The notes under the pieces were generated by a model. The model worked only from the letters and a program-made list of their open reading frames with translations, was not told where the DNA came from and ran no database searches. Positions 36,699 to 50,179 of a stretch of DNA of 64,000 nucleotides are shown piece after piece. Position 1 is the stretch's first letter. Each line of letters starts with the position of its first letter. A program made the position numbers and the translations under genes. This stretch comes from Charina bottae (taxonomy: Eukaryota; Chordata; Lepidosauria; Squamata; Charinaidae), in NCBI GenBank assembly GCA_023362775.1, contig JALMGJ010000005.1:37443463-37507462 (forward strand), written 5' to 3'.

Positions 36699-37045
36699 GG
36701 CTGACCATATGTTCCATTTTGAACGGGACACTCCCGTTTTTTTAGCATTTTTCAACCGTCCCGTCGTTTTCATAAAAATCTCAATTTTGTCCCATTTTTC
36801 AAACCCGGCAGGAATGGCGCGGAAGGAGGATCCGAGCCAGAGCGCGGACCAGGGGAGCGGGGTTTGCAGGCGGGAGCCAACTGCGCAGACCAGGGGGGTG
36901 GGGTTTGCAGGCGGGAGCCAATTGCATGGACCGGGGGGGCGGGGTTTGCAGGCAGGAGCCAATTGCACGGACTGGGGGGCGGGGACCCCTTTTTCATGAA
37001 TACAGAATATTACATAAGACCCGTCCCGTTTTGCCATCCTGTCAG
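36699..37045. mobile_element. Unclassified DNA transposon with GC-box/CCAAT array
   Basis: The left part GGCTGACCATATGTTCC followed by GAACGGGACACTCCCG resembles the ends of a reptile DNA transposon family, and the right part contains GACCCGTCCCGTTTTG in the opposite sense. Between them lie three GGGGTTTGCAGGCGGGAGCCAA modules with CCAAY at 36877, 36918 and 36959, a 41-bp period. Exact termini and target duplication are not clear to me. Confidence 0.6.
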
Positions 37046-37381
37046 TCTCCCTCCACTTTAGCTCCGTTCGCCTGTCATGGTTTCATGGGTACACGTGTCA
37101 AGCATTGTAGAAGTTGACTCGTGTTTGCTTTTGTGCCGAAAGCCTTGCTAATTGGAACAAGCCGCTCGCCTTGACATTCCTGCTTTGGCTGTTTTCATCG
37201 CATGAACTGTGATAAGACACCTGGACTGTTAACAAGCGTTCTTATAATATTCTTAAAATCATGGATATTTTATTATCATGGATATTTTAAGTATATACTT
37301 AATTACTGTCATCTGCCAAGAGTCTCCCAACCGTGGCTGGCATAGATTTTATTAAATAAATAAACAAGTATTAAAAGATTG

Positions 37382-37587
37382 ACAGGTAGTCCTTGTTTAG
37401 CAACCACAATTGGGACTGGCAACTCAGTCATTAAGCGAAGCGATTGCTAAGTGAAACTGCGACTGTGCTTATGATCTTACTTCAGCTTTACTTTGCTTTA
37501 CAGACTGTGAAGGTCGTAAATACGAAGATTGGTCATAAAGTTACTTTTTCATCACCGGCAAACAGTCACTAAACAAGGACTACCTGT
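37382..37587. mobile_element. ACAGGTAGTCC-type DNA transposon, internally shortened
   Basis: The perfect terminal repeats ACAGGTAGTCC and GGACTACCTGT enclose 206 bp with the typical GCAACC, TTAAGCGAAGCGATTGC and GTCGTAAA motifs. It is closely related to the copy at 12624. Non-coding. Confidence 0.8.
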
Positions 37588-38880
37588 ATTTGGAAAAAAA
37601 TGGAATTCTACTTCTAGGATTTGTATTGTATTTTATCTATTTTGAGATAAACCTATTTCCAACTAAATACAAATACAGCTAGATCTGTATTTTGTATCTG
37701 TATTTTGATGTGTGATATCACAAAGTAGTAAAGTAATCTGTATACTTCTGTGCAACCCTGTGGTTTGAAACTTGACATAGTCCATGCTGTCTAAACTCAT
37801 TTTTTGTTATAAACAACAGTGGTTGTTAACGCAAAAAAGATGCTTTAAAACTTGCATATAATATTGTTCACAGTTTAACTTCCAAGTGACATGGATTTGA
37901 GTCCCAAACCCAGAATATGAGTATGTCATTTGGGATAGTAAAAATCCAAAGTAATAAGATAGCATCTTAGAAGAATCATGTGCATTATTTGGCATTCCTC
38001 AACTCCTGGGTAAAAGGAACAAACTTCAATGAATTAACATTGAAGACTTCATATACAAGTACATGTGATATTCTTGGTAAGAATACAGAAATATTTTGCC
38101 ATTGCTTTCTTCCAGAATGTTTTCTTTTTTCTTTTGACTGCCCACTCTAACCTATAGCCCTCTTAACTTCTTAGCATCCCATCTGGTTCTCATCAGATCT
38201 GTAGCTGTCTAAGAAGCAGTAAGAGGAAACAGAGGACCTGAATTTAATTAACATTCTTGCATTTAGTGCTAACAATAAGAAAACTCCATCAACATGGAAA
38301 GCATATTTCTAATACGTATGTTCCAAAACAAATTAATATTTTAATTTTATATTTTATTTTATATTGATTATTTATAATTATGATCCAGAAAATTAATTAT
38401 TTGGGGGCTAAAAGGAAATAAACATGAAAGACTGTCATTCTATTTTTTATATGAAAATGTTTTTGAAATTTTCTTTCAGTAGACTAGGTATTTCTGACAC
38501 CTAATAGTATACTGTATCTGGGCATTTGGGGTTATTTACTAACCTGTCTGGCATCTAGAGAGATTTTATTTTAGCTTGCTCATGACAAAAAATTGTACCA
38601 CAGAATTTCCTATCCTTTTCTATGCTGCATGTGTGTATAAACACACACCCCTACTTTTGCTGAACTTGCATTCTTTATACAGATTATTGAATTCATCAAC
38701 TTTTTAATCAAACAAAAAGAAAATGTTTCAGGTTTTTGTTAAATGTTGAGCGTATAAAGACCTTTTAAAAGAAAAAAGCTCTCTTTCCATTATATATCTC
38801 CTTGAAAGAAAAAACTGTCCACTCTGTCCTGACATGGTACCAGAAAAGTGGTGACTGTTTTGATAAAAATTCCAACTATT
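37588..38880. other. STAG1 intron, unassigned
   Basis: AT-rich intronic DNA, no recognised element. Confidence 0.6.
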
Positions 38881-38888
38881 TCTTAAGG

Positions 38889-39104
38889 CAGAACTTTCCA
38901 AACTTTTCCTGTTGGTGACACACACCAATGGCCGCGGCAGTGGCGGTGTGCAGGTGTGCGCACGAAACCCGGAAGCGCTGATGGCGCACTGCTGCCGCTG
39001 CCACACACAGCGGCGCACCATGAGCGCTTCCAGATTTTCGCGCAACACACCTGCACACCGCAGGCGACACAGTACTGTGTCGCGACACAGTTTGGAAAGC
39101 TATG
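38889..39104. mobile_element. hAT-type MITE (TTTCCAAAC family)
   Basis: The ends CAGAACTTTCCAAAC and GTTTGGAAAGCTATG lie between exact duplications TCTTAAGG at 38881-38888 and 39105-39112. The interior contains GCGCACTGCTGCCGCTGCC-like GC-rich sequence and CGACACAG motifs. 216 bp, non-coding. Confidence 0.9.
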
Positions 39105-39112
39105 TCTTAAGG

Positions 39113-40337
39113 TATCAACTTTATCAATGCATATAGTATTTCACAAATAACATATCTGATAGTTTCTCATCATATGAGCTACAGATAGAAACATGAAAAC
39201 AACAGAATATGTAAATTTAATTGCTTCATCTCCCATTCCTGGACTAGAGAAGTTGTTCCAAAAGCTTTCTGAAGAAGGTAAATTTGAGGAGATATTTAAT
39301 ACTGGTAAATAATGCTGTAATAAATATTTTTTTAAGGAGGGATTTTTATTTTTAGGGCAGGAAGTATATTATGTGTTCTGGGAAGAAGTGTCAGACAGAT
39401 GGGGCAGAAAAGGAAATATGGTAAAATCATTGTAAGTTAACAGGAGATCTTCTAATACCTGAACCATGGATCCAAATTAGTTATTTCACAAGAAAAAAAT
39501 AGTAAAGTACAAAAAAAAGGAAAACAGTGGGGTACGTCGCCACTGAAATGCTTTGAAGCTTATCAGAATCTGGTAGGGAACAATCAATGTTAGGATTTAA
39601 GGAGATGTCATAATTGGTAAAAACAGCGAAATTGTTAAATTTGTTTGGAAGAAGAACGCTGGATAGATATTAGGGCTCAAAGCTCTTCAGATCTGAGCAT
39701 AAAAAAAGCATGCCAGAGCAATTATGTAGTACCTGTCTGCATACCTTTAAATAAAGTGTGACTTTTCCTGTGATCACGTGTGAACTGCAGAGAGCAGCTG
39801 CAGAATCCCAGGAAAAGACATGGTTTTTTTAAATATTTGCAAACAGGTGCTATGTAAGCACCTCCATGTGCTCTGAAGCACCAATTTGTGCTCAAATTGG
39901 AAGCAAAGAACTGCCTGAACAGGTAGAAGATCATGAGAAAATGGAAAATCAGATGCAAGACTATAATAGTGAAGAACAGGATGGCAAGGGTAAGATTCAG
40001 AATTTTGCAAAAGAAAGAGAGAGAAAAAACCCTATATTTAGAAATATTGTCAAGGGAGAAAAAAATTGTTTGGTGATTAGCTGAGTATGTTGAATTGGGA
40101 TGAAAAAAGAGACAAAAATTTCATGCCTGATCAAATAGTTGACAATGACTAATGACTAATAGTCAGTGGCGAGTGCAAGGAGAGTGATCTGTGATGTTTG
40201 GCCTTGGACATGTGAGCTTCAGAAAACACTGAAATTTTCAAACCAATTTATCAGAGAAGCACTTGAAGTTAAGAAACTGCATGATAGAGATGTAGAATTG
40301 AATGTTATCAGCATATAAAAATATTTAAAACTGTGGG
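39113..40337. other. STAG1 intron, unassigned
   Basis: AT-rich intronic DNA, nothing recognised. Confidence 0.6.
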
Positions 40338-40351
40338 TTATGATTAGGTTA

Positions 40352-40666
40352 AGGTTCCCCCCGCACATTTGTGCAGTCGTCTCCGACTCTAGGGGCCGGT
40401 GCTCATCTCCGTTTCTTAGCCAAAGAGCCAGCGTTGTCCGAAGACGCTTTCACGGTCATGTGGCCGCATGACGCGCGTGGAACGCTGCTACCTACCCACC
40501 AAAGTGGTACCTATTAATCTACTTGCATTTGCATGCTTTCGAATTGCTAGGTTGGCAAGAGCTGGAGCTAGTGTGGGAGCTCACTCTGCATGAAGGGCTA
40601 GGGATTCGAACCTCCAAACTTGCGATCGACAAGCCTGGCGTCTTACCCGCTGAGCCACCACGCCCC
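40352..40666 (-). mobile_element. tRNA-derived SINE (Sauria type)
   Basis: On the minus strand the element starts with a tRNA-like head. Its A-box TGGCTCAGCGGG is at 40657-40646 and its B-box GGTTCGAATCC at 40612-40602, about 34 bp apart as needed for RNA polymerase III. The 3' part (AGAGTCGGAGACGAC and GGGGGGAACCTTAACC) is the Bov-B-like tail of Sauria SINEs. Near-matching direct repeats TTATGATTAGGTTA (40338-40351) and TTATGATTGGTTA (40667-40679) flank it. This is the clearest marker of a squamate genome. Confidence 0.85.
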
Positions 40667-40679
40667 TTATGATTGGTTA

Positions 40680-41903
40680 CCCAGGAATAATCTGTCTGGA
40701 TGTGTGTGTGGATTCCTTTATTTAGTTCTACATCATACCTCTCAAATAATCCAGAACTGTTGATAGCAATGTTGAAACAATAAATAATAAAGTATCTTCA
40801 TAAATAAAACCAATTCTTCAACACAAAGAACGAATAAGCAACACAGAAAAAGAAGTAACAGTAGATGACCAGATACAAAGAGGCCCCAATATATGGAAGA
40901 GAAGAATTATCTTCAGTGGGATATTGAAAGAGGAATGATACAGGTAGGAATAAATTGTATTCTAATAGGTCCAGTAAGATACCAAACTAGGATCTACTGA
41001 ACAGCCCACTATGGGTACATAGCCTCCAATGCTTAACTTAATTTTTGCCAAACTTCCCAAGTCCTCTGCAAGCAAGCAATTCAACTTCCCATAAGAAAGG
41101 ACTAGCCTTTCCCTGACAGCCTACTGCTTGAAGATGAGAGAAGACTGTGTCAAGAAACTAAAAAGAAGTTAGCAGTAAAAGAGAGAATGGATAGTTGGCC
41201 CACCACCTGCTTTAGCCCCATCTACCACTGGCATATGTCATCCAACAGATCTTGAAATAAAATCCTTGATGGAACAAAACTTGCCCACTTCCATAACAGA
41301 ACAAAAAGTAGTATTTGATGTGTTATCCTACAAAATTTACACTTTAGTCTCTTAGGTTATGGGAAGTGCCTCAATAGGCTCTTTTAAAAACAAATTTTAA
41401 AACAACAGGAGGAGCTTCTTTATGATAGGGCAAGATAAGCAAGTTTTGGTGAGTGATGGCAGAGGTATAGAAATGTCATAGAGTGCTTCTATCAAAACAA
41501 AAACTATAGGGCCTTAGTACAATCTATGTATGTTTACTGAAAAATAAATGGCTCTTTACACTTAAGCTAACCATACAGAAATTAATGAGACTGTATTAAA
41601 TCTTACACATTAAATCATTAAATATATTTTCATAATATTTTAATTAATTTGTGTTCACAACTTGCAGCTTATTCTATAAGAAAATATTGCAAGTATGGTA
41701 GAATAAATACATACTTTATATACCAAATATGTAGGCTACAATTTTAATTACATAGCTCCTTGATGTATTCTTTAATTGCTGTCAGATCTTTATTTCTCCA
41801 AAACAATGCTTGAATTTCTTTTCCCACACCCACTCCTAAATTTTGTTCCTCTTAATATTCTACAAAAAAAAATATTTCTACTGCTAGGGTGCAATCCAGG
41901 CAA
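40680..41903. other. STAG1 intron, unassigned
   Basis: Intronic DNA with no recognised element. Confidence 0.6.
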
Positions 41904-42012
41904 AGTAAAGGTAAAGGTTTCCCCGCACAGTCGTGTCCGACTCTAGGGGCCGGTGCTCATCTCCGTTTGTTAGCCGAAGAGCCAGCGTTGTCCGAAGACG
42001 CTTCCGCGGTCT
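41904..42012 (-). mobile_element. Truncated Sauria SINE 3' end
   Basis: The sequence GTCGTGTCCGACTCTAGGGG and the following GCTCATCTCCGTTTGTTAGC match the 3' half of the SINE at 40352. The tRNA head is missing, so this is a 5'-truncated copy. It lies 266 bp from the STAG1 exon at 42278. Confidence 0.85.
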
Positions 42013-42277
42013 TAATTTGAGGCAATTTAAAAAAATAATGAAATCTATGTTTAAATCTGTCACTGAGATCAGTCTGACTTCAAAGTTCTGTGCCATAACT
42101 ATTGCTCATGTCTCTTAAGAGTCCACTCCTTTTTCTTTTTTTTACCTACAAGGATATGTAATTATTATTTTCATACAATATAACTCCTTAAATAGACCAC
42201 ATAATCAGACTAAAGCTCTCTTCATGTCCAATTTTACTTAAGCTTAAAATATATTTTGTGTATGTGCAGTACTATAC

Positions 42278-42354
42278 CTCATCAAATTCTTCAGTCATTT
42301 TCCTGATAATTTCTGCATTTTGCATGTTTCTAAACATTTCAATCCGCACAGTGC
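42278..42354 (-). CDS. STAG1: STAG1 coding exon, residues about 132-157
   Basis: After completing a glycine codon the 77-nt exon encodes [20 protein letters not shown] and EEFDE, ending in phase 0. SA-2 has VVTAEMFRHMQNSEI here, so [15 protein letters not shown] fixes SA-1. The acceptor is TTATTTCAG and the donor GTATAGT. Confidence 0.97.
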
Positions 42355-42979
42355 CTGAAATAAAGTAGGTAAGCATAAATATGTTTTATTATATTTAAAG
42401 ATATCTTTATTTTGAAAATTTTGAGCACACACAAACACGTTAAAGGACATAATGGCAAATGACTAAGCATACAGGATTTTCTTTCCCTATTTACATCTAG
42501 CAGCCAATTATAAAATTTGATGTTATTGGTCTGTTTTTCTAGAACAGATAGATAATTCATTCCACCAACAGAACATAAAGGGGAACTTAGATTTGATGTG
42601 TGTTACTCTTAGATATTAGATACTAGTGGGACACTAGGACACATCATCTGCCTATTTATCCCCTATACAGGCATTAGAAAGATCAGGTTTTGTTTACCTT
42701 CACCCATGTTTCAGGAAAATTATGCTTCTTTGCATGACTGGGCTTATAATGGAAGGAAATAAAATATGAAGGATACTAGTTTAAAAATATTGTTTGAACT
42801 TGAACTTACAATGCTCTAATTTGGAAAGAACTTTTGTACACTGTAAATAAAGCATCTGAAAACTTTTTAACTGAGAAATGGAGTGCCCAAAACAAACCAG
42901 GTAACAGAGCTATTTTTAGTGTTTTAAGCTCAGAATACCCTGTATTCCTGTATTCCCACCTAGCAACTTGGGAAGCAAA

Positions 42980-43355
42980 ACTTGCTGTAGACAATTCCTT
43001 TAGTGACCATAGGGAGGGCATGCTCCAGGTTCCTTCTTTTGAACTTGGAATCTCATGGGACACTTGTGCTCTGGAGTGATCTTCTCCCCGATATACAACA
43101 GACCCCAATTCTGCTTTCCTTTAGAAAAGCCATTAAGGCCTGGCTTTTTCCCCAGGTGTTTGGGTCCAGTTGTGGAGTCTCCTTTTCATTGTTTAATTAT
43201 GTTTCCTCACCATTTTATATTTTATATACTGGGTAGTTTTTTTAATATTATGTTTGTGGGGGAGTTGGTTTGTTTGTTTTTGCTGTATGCCACCCAGAGT
43301 CACATAGTTTGAGATGGGTGGCCCTATAAATCCATTAAATAAATAATAAATAAAT
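42980..43355 (+). mobile_element. L2-type LINE 3' end
   Basis: The fragment includes GGGAGGGCATGCTCCAGGTTC, AAAAGCCATTAAGGCCTGGC and the tail GCCACCCAGAGTCACATAG with GGGTGGCCCTATAAATCC and AATAAATAATAAATAA. Its arrangement matches 59700-60150 and 8243-8690. Confidence 0.8.
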
Positions 43356-44490
43356 AATATTAGAGGTTAGATTAACCTCCCAATGAAATAAATGGAAAAC
43401 AGATTCATGGAAAGGATATGGAACTGCTTGAGTTAAGTGAAAACACTTTTGTTATAGAGTGCAATCAATTATACAGTGGAATTATTTGTTTTATTTATTT
43501 AGCAAACTTATATGGTTGCCCATCTTAATCAAATAACTCTTGTGCGGCTAGGAAGTGATAAAAATAAAAACATGATAAAAATTGTAAAAAGAACAATACA
43601 TTTATGTTAATGAGAAGCACAAAAAAGGAGTTTTGGTGCAATGATGAAGTGAAAGAGGCTGTGGGTGAGGAAAAATGTATAAAAGAGAATGCTGATAAAA
43701 ATGAATGATAAAAATAAACTACATAATGGGTATATAAGATAGCTACAAAGAATGTAGAGAATGAGAGTATCCATTGTTTATAAGGAATGTTTATGATGTT
43801 AAAGGTTTGTTACTGAATATCTGAGAACTTTGGTACACAGATGATGCTGCATTGTTGGCTGAGAATGATTTATAGTGAACTTTGTGTGCCCTGTACAAAA
43901 AGGATATGGATCAGATATGTATACATTGCAAAAAGGATACTGAAGACGGTGGTTGTTGTCACTTTATTTTCTCTATCAAACATGATTGCAAAATATGGAA
44001 AATTAAGAGCAAGTAGACAAATATATGTCCCTGGTACAATGTTCACCAATAACAGGAAATGAAGAAATTTTAAGATGTGAAAATGCTGGCAGAAAGGTAG
44101 TAAAACTGTTCTGTTTGTCAAGAGAAGCAAAAATAGCTGTATGTGATTCCAACCAATTTGTTTTATTGAAGTGAGAGATGGGAATGTCAAGAGAAACAAA
44201 AATGCAGTGAGAATTAATTGCTCAAGTAATATTTAGTAACAAAATAAGAGATATAGTTGGGAATAAATGGTACTAAATAAATGCGGAAAAGGAACTAAAG
44301 CTTGCAAGGGAAGCGAAAAGCAACAAGAGTTGGGGTTAAGCTTTTTTGGCTATGTCAGCAGAAATAAAAAGATGAAAACAGATATGGTTTCACTGCTAAC
44401 AGAGGGTAGGATAATCCTGGTAGGATTGTAACAGGTGACAGGAGGAGAGAATAGTAAGTGTCAAAATTCTGTAACAAATTATTAAAAAAT
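43356..44490. other. STAG1 intron with possible LINE decay
   Basis: Around 43800-44200 there are phrases such as CACAGATGATGCTGC that could be a decayed reverse-transcriptase motif, too eroded to assign. Confidence 0.4.
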
Positions 44491-45260
44491 AGTTTTGTGA
44501 GGAAAGAATGTAGCATTTGCAGGAATCAGCATGGGTTACTGAAAAATGAGTCATGCCAGATCAACCTGATATTTTTTGATGGAGTGACCAATTTAGTTGA
44601 CCATGAAAATGTAATGGATATAGCATCTTGACTTCAGTAAAGTATCTGAGTTTTCATGAGATTCTAGTAGGCTGGATTATACTACCATTAGATGGATACA
44701 GAGCTGGCTGAACAATCATATCACCAAATGACTGTCCATCAATGGCTCTGCAGCACACTGATAGGAAACAGAGGGCTCTTTTCTAGGCTGTATGCTGTTC
44801 AACATATTTATACATGATTTGGATGAGGGGCAGGAAAATATGATTATATAATTTGCAGATGACACAGTGATGGGGGGATAGCAGAGACCTAACAGAACAG
44901 TATCAGGAGGTTGTTGACAAGTTAGAATATTGAACAAAAATCAGCAAGATGAATTTCAGCAGGGACAAATTCAAAAACAAAGGGCATGAGTATAGGATGG
45001 AAGTTCATAGTGGGTAGCAATACATGTGAAAAAGGGTGTCTTGGTGAATCACAAGCTGGATATGAGCCAACAGTGTGATGCAACTGCAAAAAAGAAAAGC
45101 AACTCTAGGTTGCATTAACAACAGTCCTATGCTGAGATGAAGAAAAACAGCCATTCCTCTCTCTTCGGCATTGGTCAGAATGCACTGAGAATACTGCATC
45201 CAGTTCTGGGTGCCATATTTAGGAAGGAGTAGATGATCTTCAAGGTACCTTCCAATCTTT
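44490..45260 (+). mobile_element. CR1-type LINE reverse-transcriptase fragment
   Basis: Broken frames read in order: an RT segment ending FNIFIHDLDEG (about 44790-44825), FADDTVMGG (about 44850-44878), then GVLVNHKLDMSQQCDATAKK and the following segment up to RMHLEYCIQFW (about 45040-45210). This is the usual order of CR1 ORF2. Multiple stops and frameshifts show it is dead. Confidence 0.75.
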
Positions 45261-45279
45261 AGCTTGTGACTACAAAAGA

Positions 45280-45480
45280 AGTACACTGAGGTGGCATGGT
45301 CATATAAAGAGAATGAATGAGGATCATGTCAAAAAAACGAATACATGATATAAGAGTGTATGGGATTGAGAGGAAAAAGAAAACTAAAAAAAGCCATGGT
45401 TGGAACTGATGAGATCCTTAAAGAGAGAGAGGTGAAACATTTAAAGAACAAAAGGCAATGTACAAATCAGTGTATTGCCA
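45280..45480 (+). mobile_element. Possible further LINE fragment
   Basis: RWHGHIKRMNEDHVKK-like sequence followed by RVYGIRGKRK resembles the C-terminal region of several LINE reverse transcriptases (RWxGHVxRM...RGRGRP). It is separate from the CR1 piece before it. Confidence 0.45.
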
Positions 45481-46628
45481 TGGTGAAAGCAAAGATGGTT
45501 TGCAAGGATAAAAAAGATATTGAGAGATATAGTGAATGTTGTAGATGTAAACTAGCTTTGGCTATATTTTCTTTCCTTTCCTTCTCTCTCCATTTCTCTT
45601 ATCTCCTGCTTCCTTGCTATACGTTAGGTGTAGATTCGTCCTTCCAATGCTAACTTCTATGTACAAAAGATCAACAGTTGTTGATGTCTTCAAAGATTCA
45701 AAATGCAGGGGATACAGGATACAGAAAACATGCATTCTTAATCAGCAAAGTTCCATAAAAACTTATGTTAACAGTTCTGTGCCTTTAGGTTATATGGCGA
45801 TTCCTTTCTTTATCTTGGTATAAAATTCCTATCCATCATTCTCAACTTATACATTTGAATGTATCCCTTATTTTTATTCAAATAAAAGATGATCTAGACA
45901 GACTAGGGTTTTTAAGATGAATGTAAATCCAAAGTTGATTTACGCTTTCAGAAGTCTTCCAACATTTATTCCATCACATGATTTAAAATAAAAATTACAG
46001 GAACCTGAATAAATGTCTTTGGCAAGGGACACTTTCATTCATCAAATCACAAACACCTGTTAAGAAATTGTGGATTTAACTTTAGAAACTTCTAAATATT
46101 TATCCTAGCTTCATTTGGTGGATGGATTAAGGATTTGGGCTCAAAGTACTGGTATCCCTCTCTGAAAGAGATCAGTTCTGCAACTTTTGTTATTCAGTTT
46201 ATTTCATCCTATATATATGTATATATATATATGTCAACTTGTATTACCGCACCATCTCCCCCAAGGGGGACTCTGGGCTGAAAGGGTGTTCAAAATGTAT
46301 GTGCCATTTCTTTTCTTATATTAAATCTGTGAACAAGTGCACATAAATACTAAGTATGCATTTAAATTTGTAGAAATATATTGTGTTTAATGTTATACCA
46401 TGTAGAGGTTATGTCACCTTCTGTTTGTATGGGGATTCATTGTAACATACAATTTGACCAAGGGTGTCAAACTTTTACATACAACTGTGTGATTTAATTT
46501 GAAGTTATATTATTTCAGTGATTGTTTTATTAGTTCAACACAGTAACATTTTTAAAAATTGAGGCAAACCAAAGAAATTATGGGGGGGGGGTTTAAATTA
46601 AAGTGCACCTTTAAATAAAAAAAATACA

Positions 46629-46633
<5 letters not shown>

Positions 46634-46668
<35 letters not shown>

Positions 46669-46680
46669 CCTCCCCCCCCC
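46634..46680 (+). repeat. (CA)n microsatellite and C run
   Basis: About 14 CA units, then AAACACCTCC and a run of ten or so C bases. Confidence 0.95.
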
Positions 46681-46919
46681 CAGATTTATGGTTTGGTAAG
46701 GAGCTGCTTGATTCAGTTGCATAGTTTGCAAGCACTATTAGATTGGTTCTCACAGCTTAGATATGTCCTCGCTGAATAGTAGAATTCAATTCTGCAGAAT
46801 TTAAAAAACGAATTATAAGTTTCATGTATTTTAGACAAATACATAAGATATTCTGCCGTAGCTCCTATATTGCTTTTCTATCACATTAATACTGGTCTCA
46901 CAGTTTACAATAATCCATA

Positions 46920-47150
46920 TCTGAGGGATCCCTACCCTTTTAGCCTTCTGGAAGGCTGTGAAGACCTGGCAACTTCCCCCAAGCACTGAGTTAGGATGGG
47001 GGTTGAGCTGGGAGGCTGTTTGGTCTGGCACCTGTGGGGGGGAAGGGTACTTCTGTTTTTACCTTTGTTTTTATAGATTGTTTTGAGCTGCCTAGAATCA
47101 TTATATGAGATAGGCGGCCATATAAGTCCTGTAAGTAAGTAAATAGTAAC
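46920..47150 (+). mobile_element. L2 LINE tail remnant
   Basis: GGCTGTGAAGACCTGGCAAC and later GAGCTGCCTAGAATCATTATATGAGATAGGCGGCC match the L2 3' end, followed by a short GTAA run. Confidence 0.6.
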
Positions 47151-47516
47151 TAACTTACTTACTTACTTTGTGGCTTAGTCAATACACAAGTAGGGTAAAT
47201 GAGTACGTCACAGTTCATTTTAAGGTAGTATGCCACAGTTGAAATCACAGTTACAGATACTGCTAGGTTACTGAATGCAATGGATACACAAGTGGCAAAA
47301 AGGAAGAGGAGGAGAAGTAGTAGTAGTTGTTTATTGGCTTGTTCCTGGTTTCTTTAAGAACCATACCAAAACCACTAACTAAGACAGGGAGGAACAAGAC
47401 AAGAGTACATGAAAAAAAGAAAAGAAATAGGGATTTGGCCAAAAGAGCCATGTTTCTTTTGCTGCCTCTACCTTACAGCATTTTAAATAAACATAGTTAA
47501 AACAAATACCCTACCG

Positions 47517-47652
47517 CAGGGATGTGAAAACTGCCCTCCAAATGTTGCTGAACTACAGCAACTAGCATGTTCCATTATTGGCCATGCTTGTCTGGGCTAC
47601 TGGGAGGTAACAGTTCATTAATCTCTGGTGGGCCAAAGGATTCCCAAAAGTC
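47517..47652. mobile_element. Old palindromic MITE-like repeat
   Basis: CAGGGATGTGAAAACTGCCC on the left and GGTGGGCCAAAGGATTCCC on the right are diverged inverted repeats. The middle (CTGAACTACAGCAACTAGCATG and GGCCATGCTTGTCTGGGCT) fits a repeat common in reptiles and other vertebrates. The superfamily is not determined. Confidence 0.5.
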
Positions 47653-48805
47653 AATTGTACAGAAAAGTGTAACTGAGTATATGATTATATGACAACTAGT
47701 TTTTTTTTTCTTTTATACGTTCAAAACTTAGGTTTATTTAGTTTCAATATTCTCCTATATATTACATTGGAATTGGTTGATGAAGCTTTTTCAAAGTTAT
47801 TTTCTTTGCAATCAGATTTGCATTTTGGATAAGAGGTCATCCTAGAACAAACCTCCTCAAAACATGGGCTCAGGTGTATACATACGTAATTGTTAGAAGC
47901 AGCTGTATTCTTTGCAACTTCTCATTTCCAGAGACAATATTAATTTCTGATTAAGTTTGCAGAACTACTTGTGAGGCTAATTTACCTCTGTGACATTACT
48001 TTTAATCTATGTTATATTAAATAATATTATGAGAGTTATTAGTTTGGAAGCAAGACAAACCAGGAATAAGGGAAGGTGAAGAAAGAGACCATGAAACTAA
48101 ACATACACTGATTTGAAAAGAAAAACGAAAAGTTTAAGGAGCAAGTTCAAATGACCAGGCAGAGATGGCAGAGACACTGTAAAGAAAATTTAACAAAAGA
48201 CGTTAAGATGGATTTATGGGAAAATTTGTAAAAAATTTCCAGATTTTCTACATTTGGTCTTACTTTGGTCTTGCCATGTTTATAATTATTTTTTTTTTAG
48301 AAAAGCCTATCTCCAGAATCAAAGGAATAACTTACTAACCATCATTTGAAATACAGAATATCAATTAACATGTTTAGATTAATCCTAGTTCATTATTTAG
48401 AGTCAAAAGCTGCAACATATTTTAACATAAAGATTTATCTGCATTTCAAAGCCGGAGAAGCATCATTATCTTTTATATTCAAAAATTGTCCTAATTTTAG
48501 TTCTAACAAATTTACCCTTCATATCAGCATAAATAGTATGGTTCCAGAACAGAATGTGAAAGGGTATGTTGAGTTTTATATTAGAAATTACTGAGTCTTA
48601 TTCCTGGAAGATTAATAGTATACTACTTTTTTAAAATATATATTTCAATTTTAGAAAGTATGGATGAAACCACACAAGTGTTTCCCTTCCCCCCCCCCAT
48701 GTGCTTCAAATGCTGTCATTGTATTGTGTTTCACTTATTTTATTGCACAGGTATCTTTTAGACTCTTGCAGCATAATAATTTTTTACAACAAGTTTTCTA
48801 ATTCA

Positions 48806-49770
<965 letters not shown>

Positions 49771-49779
49771 TACCCAGGA

Positions 49780-50170
49780 GGGTGGGGGAGGGTGCGCGGG
49801 AGGGTGCGTGGATGTGAAGGAGGTGTGGTGAAAGTTGGGGAGGGTGCGCAGGGGAGTGTGAGGGTACGAGGGAGGTGCAATGAGGCCCGGGGAGGGTTCA
49901 AGGGGGTGCATGTGTGGTGGGGAGGCACAGCGAGGCTCTGGGAGGGTGCACGACGGAGGCATGGCAAGGGTGTGCACAAGGGTGCGAGGGAGGTGCAGCA
50001 AGGCTCAGCAAGGTGCTCAGGGGTGTGCAAGGGAGGTGCAAGGTTTGGGGAGGGTGCACAGGGGTACACGAGTGGTGAGGGAGGTGTGGCAAGGCTCGGA
50101 GAGGATGCGTGGGAGTGTGCGAGTAGCTGGCATGGAGTAAGCGCAGAGGGGCTGAAGGAGGGTGTGCGGG
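49780..50170. repeat. G-rich degenerate minisatellite
   Basis: The plus strand is G-rich, built from units of roughly 50 bp around GGGGAGGGTGC, GGGAGGTG and GCAAGGCTC. Many GGG and GGGG runs occur at short spacing. The long open frames on both strands are by-products of the repeat. Confidence 0.8.
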
Positions 50171-50179
50171 TGGGGGAGA

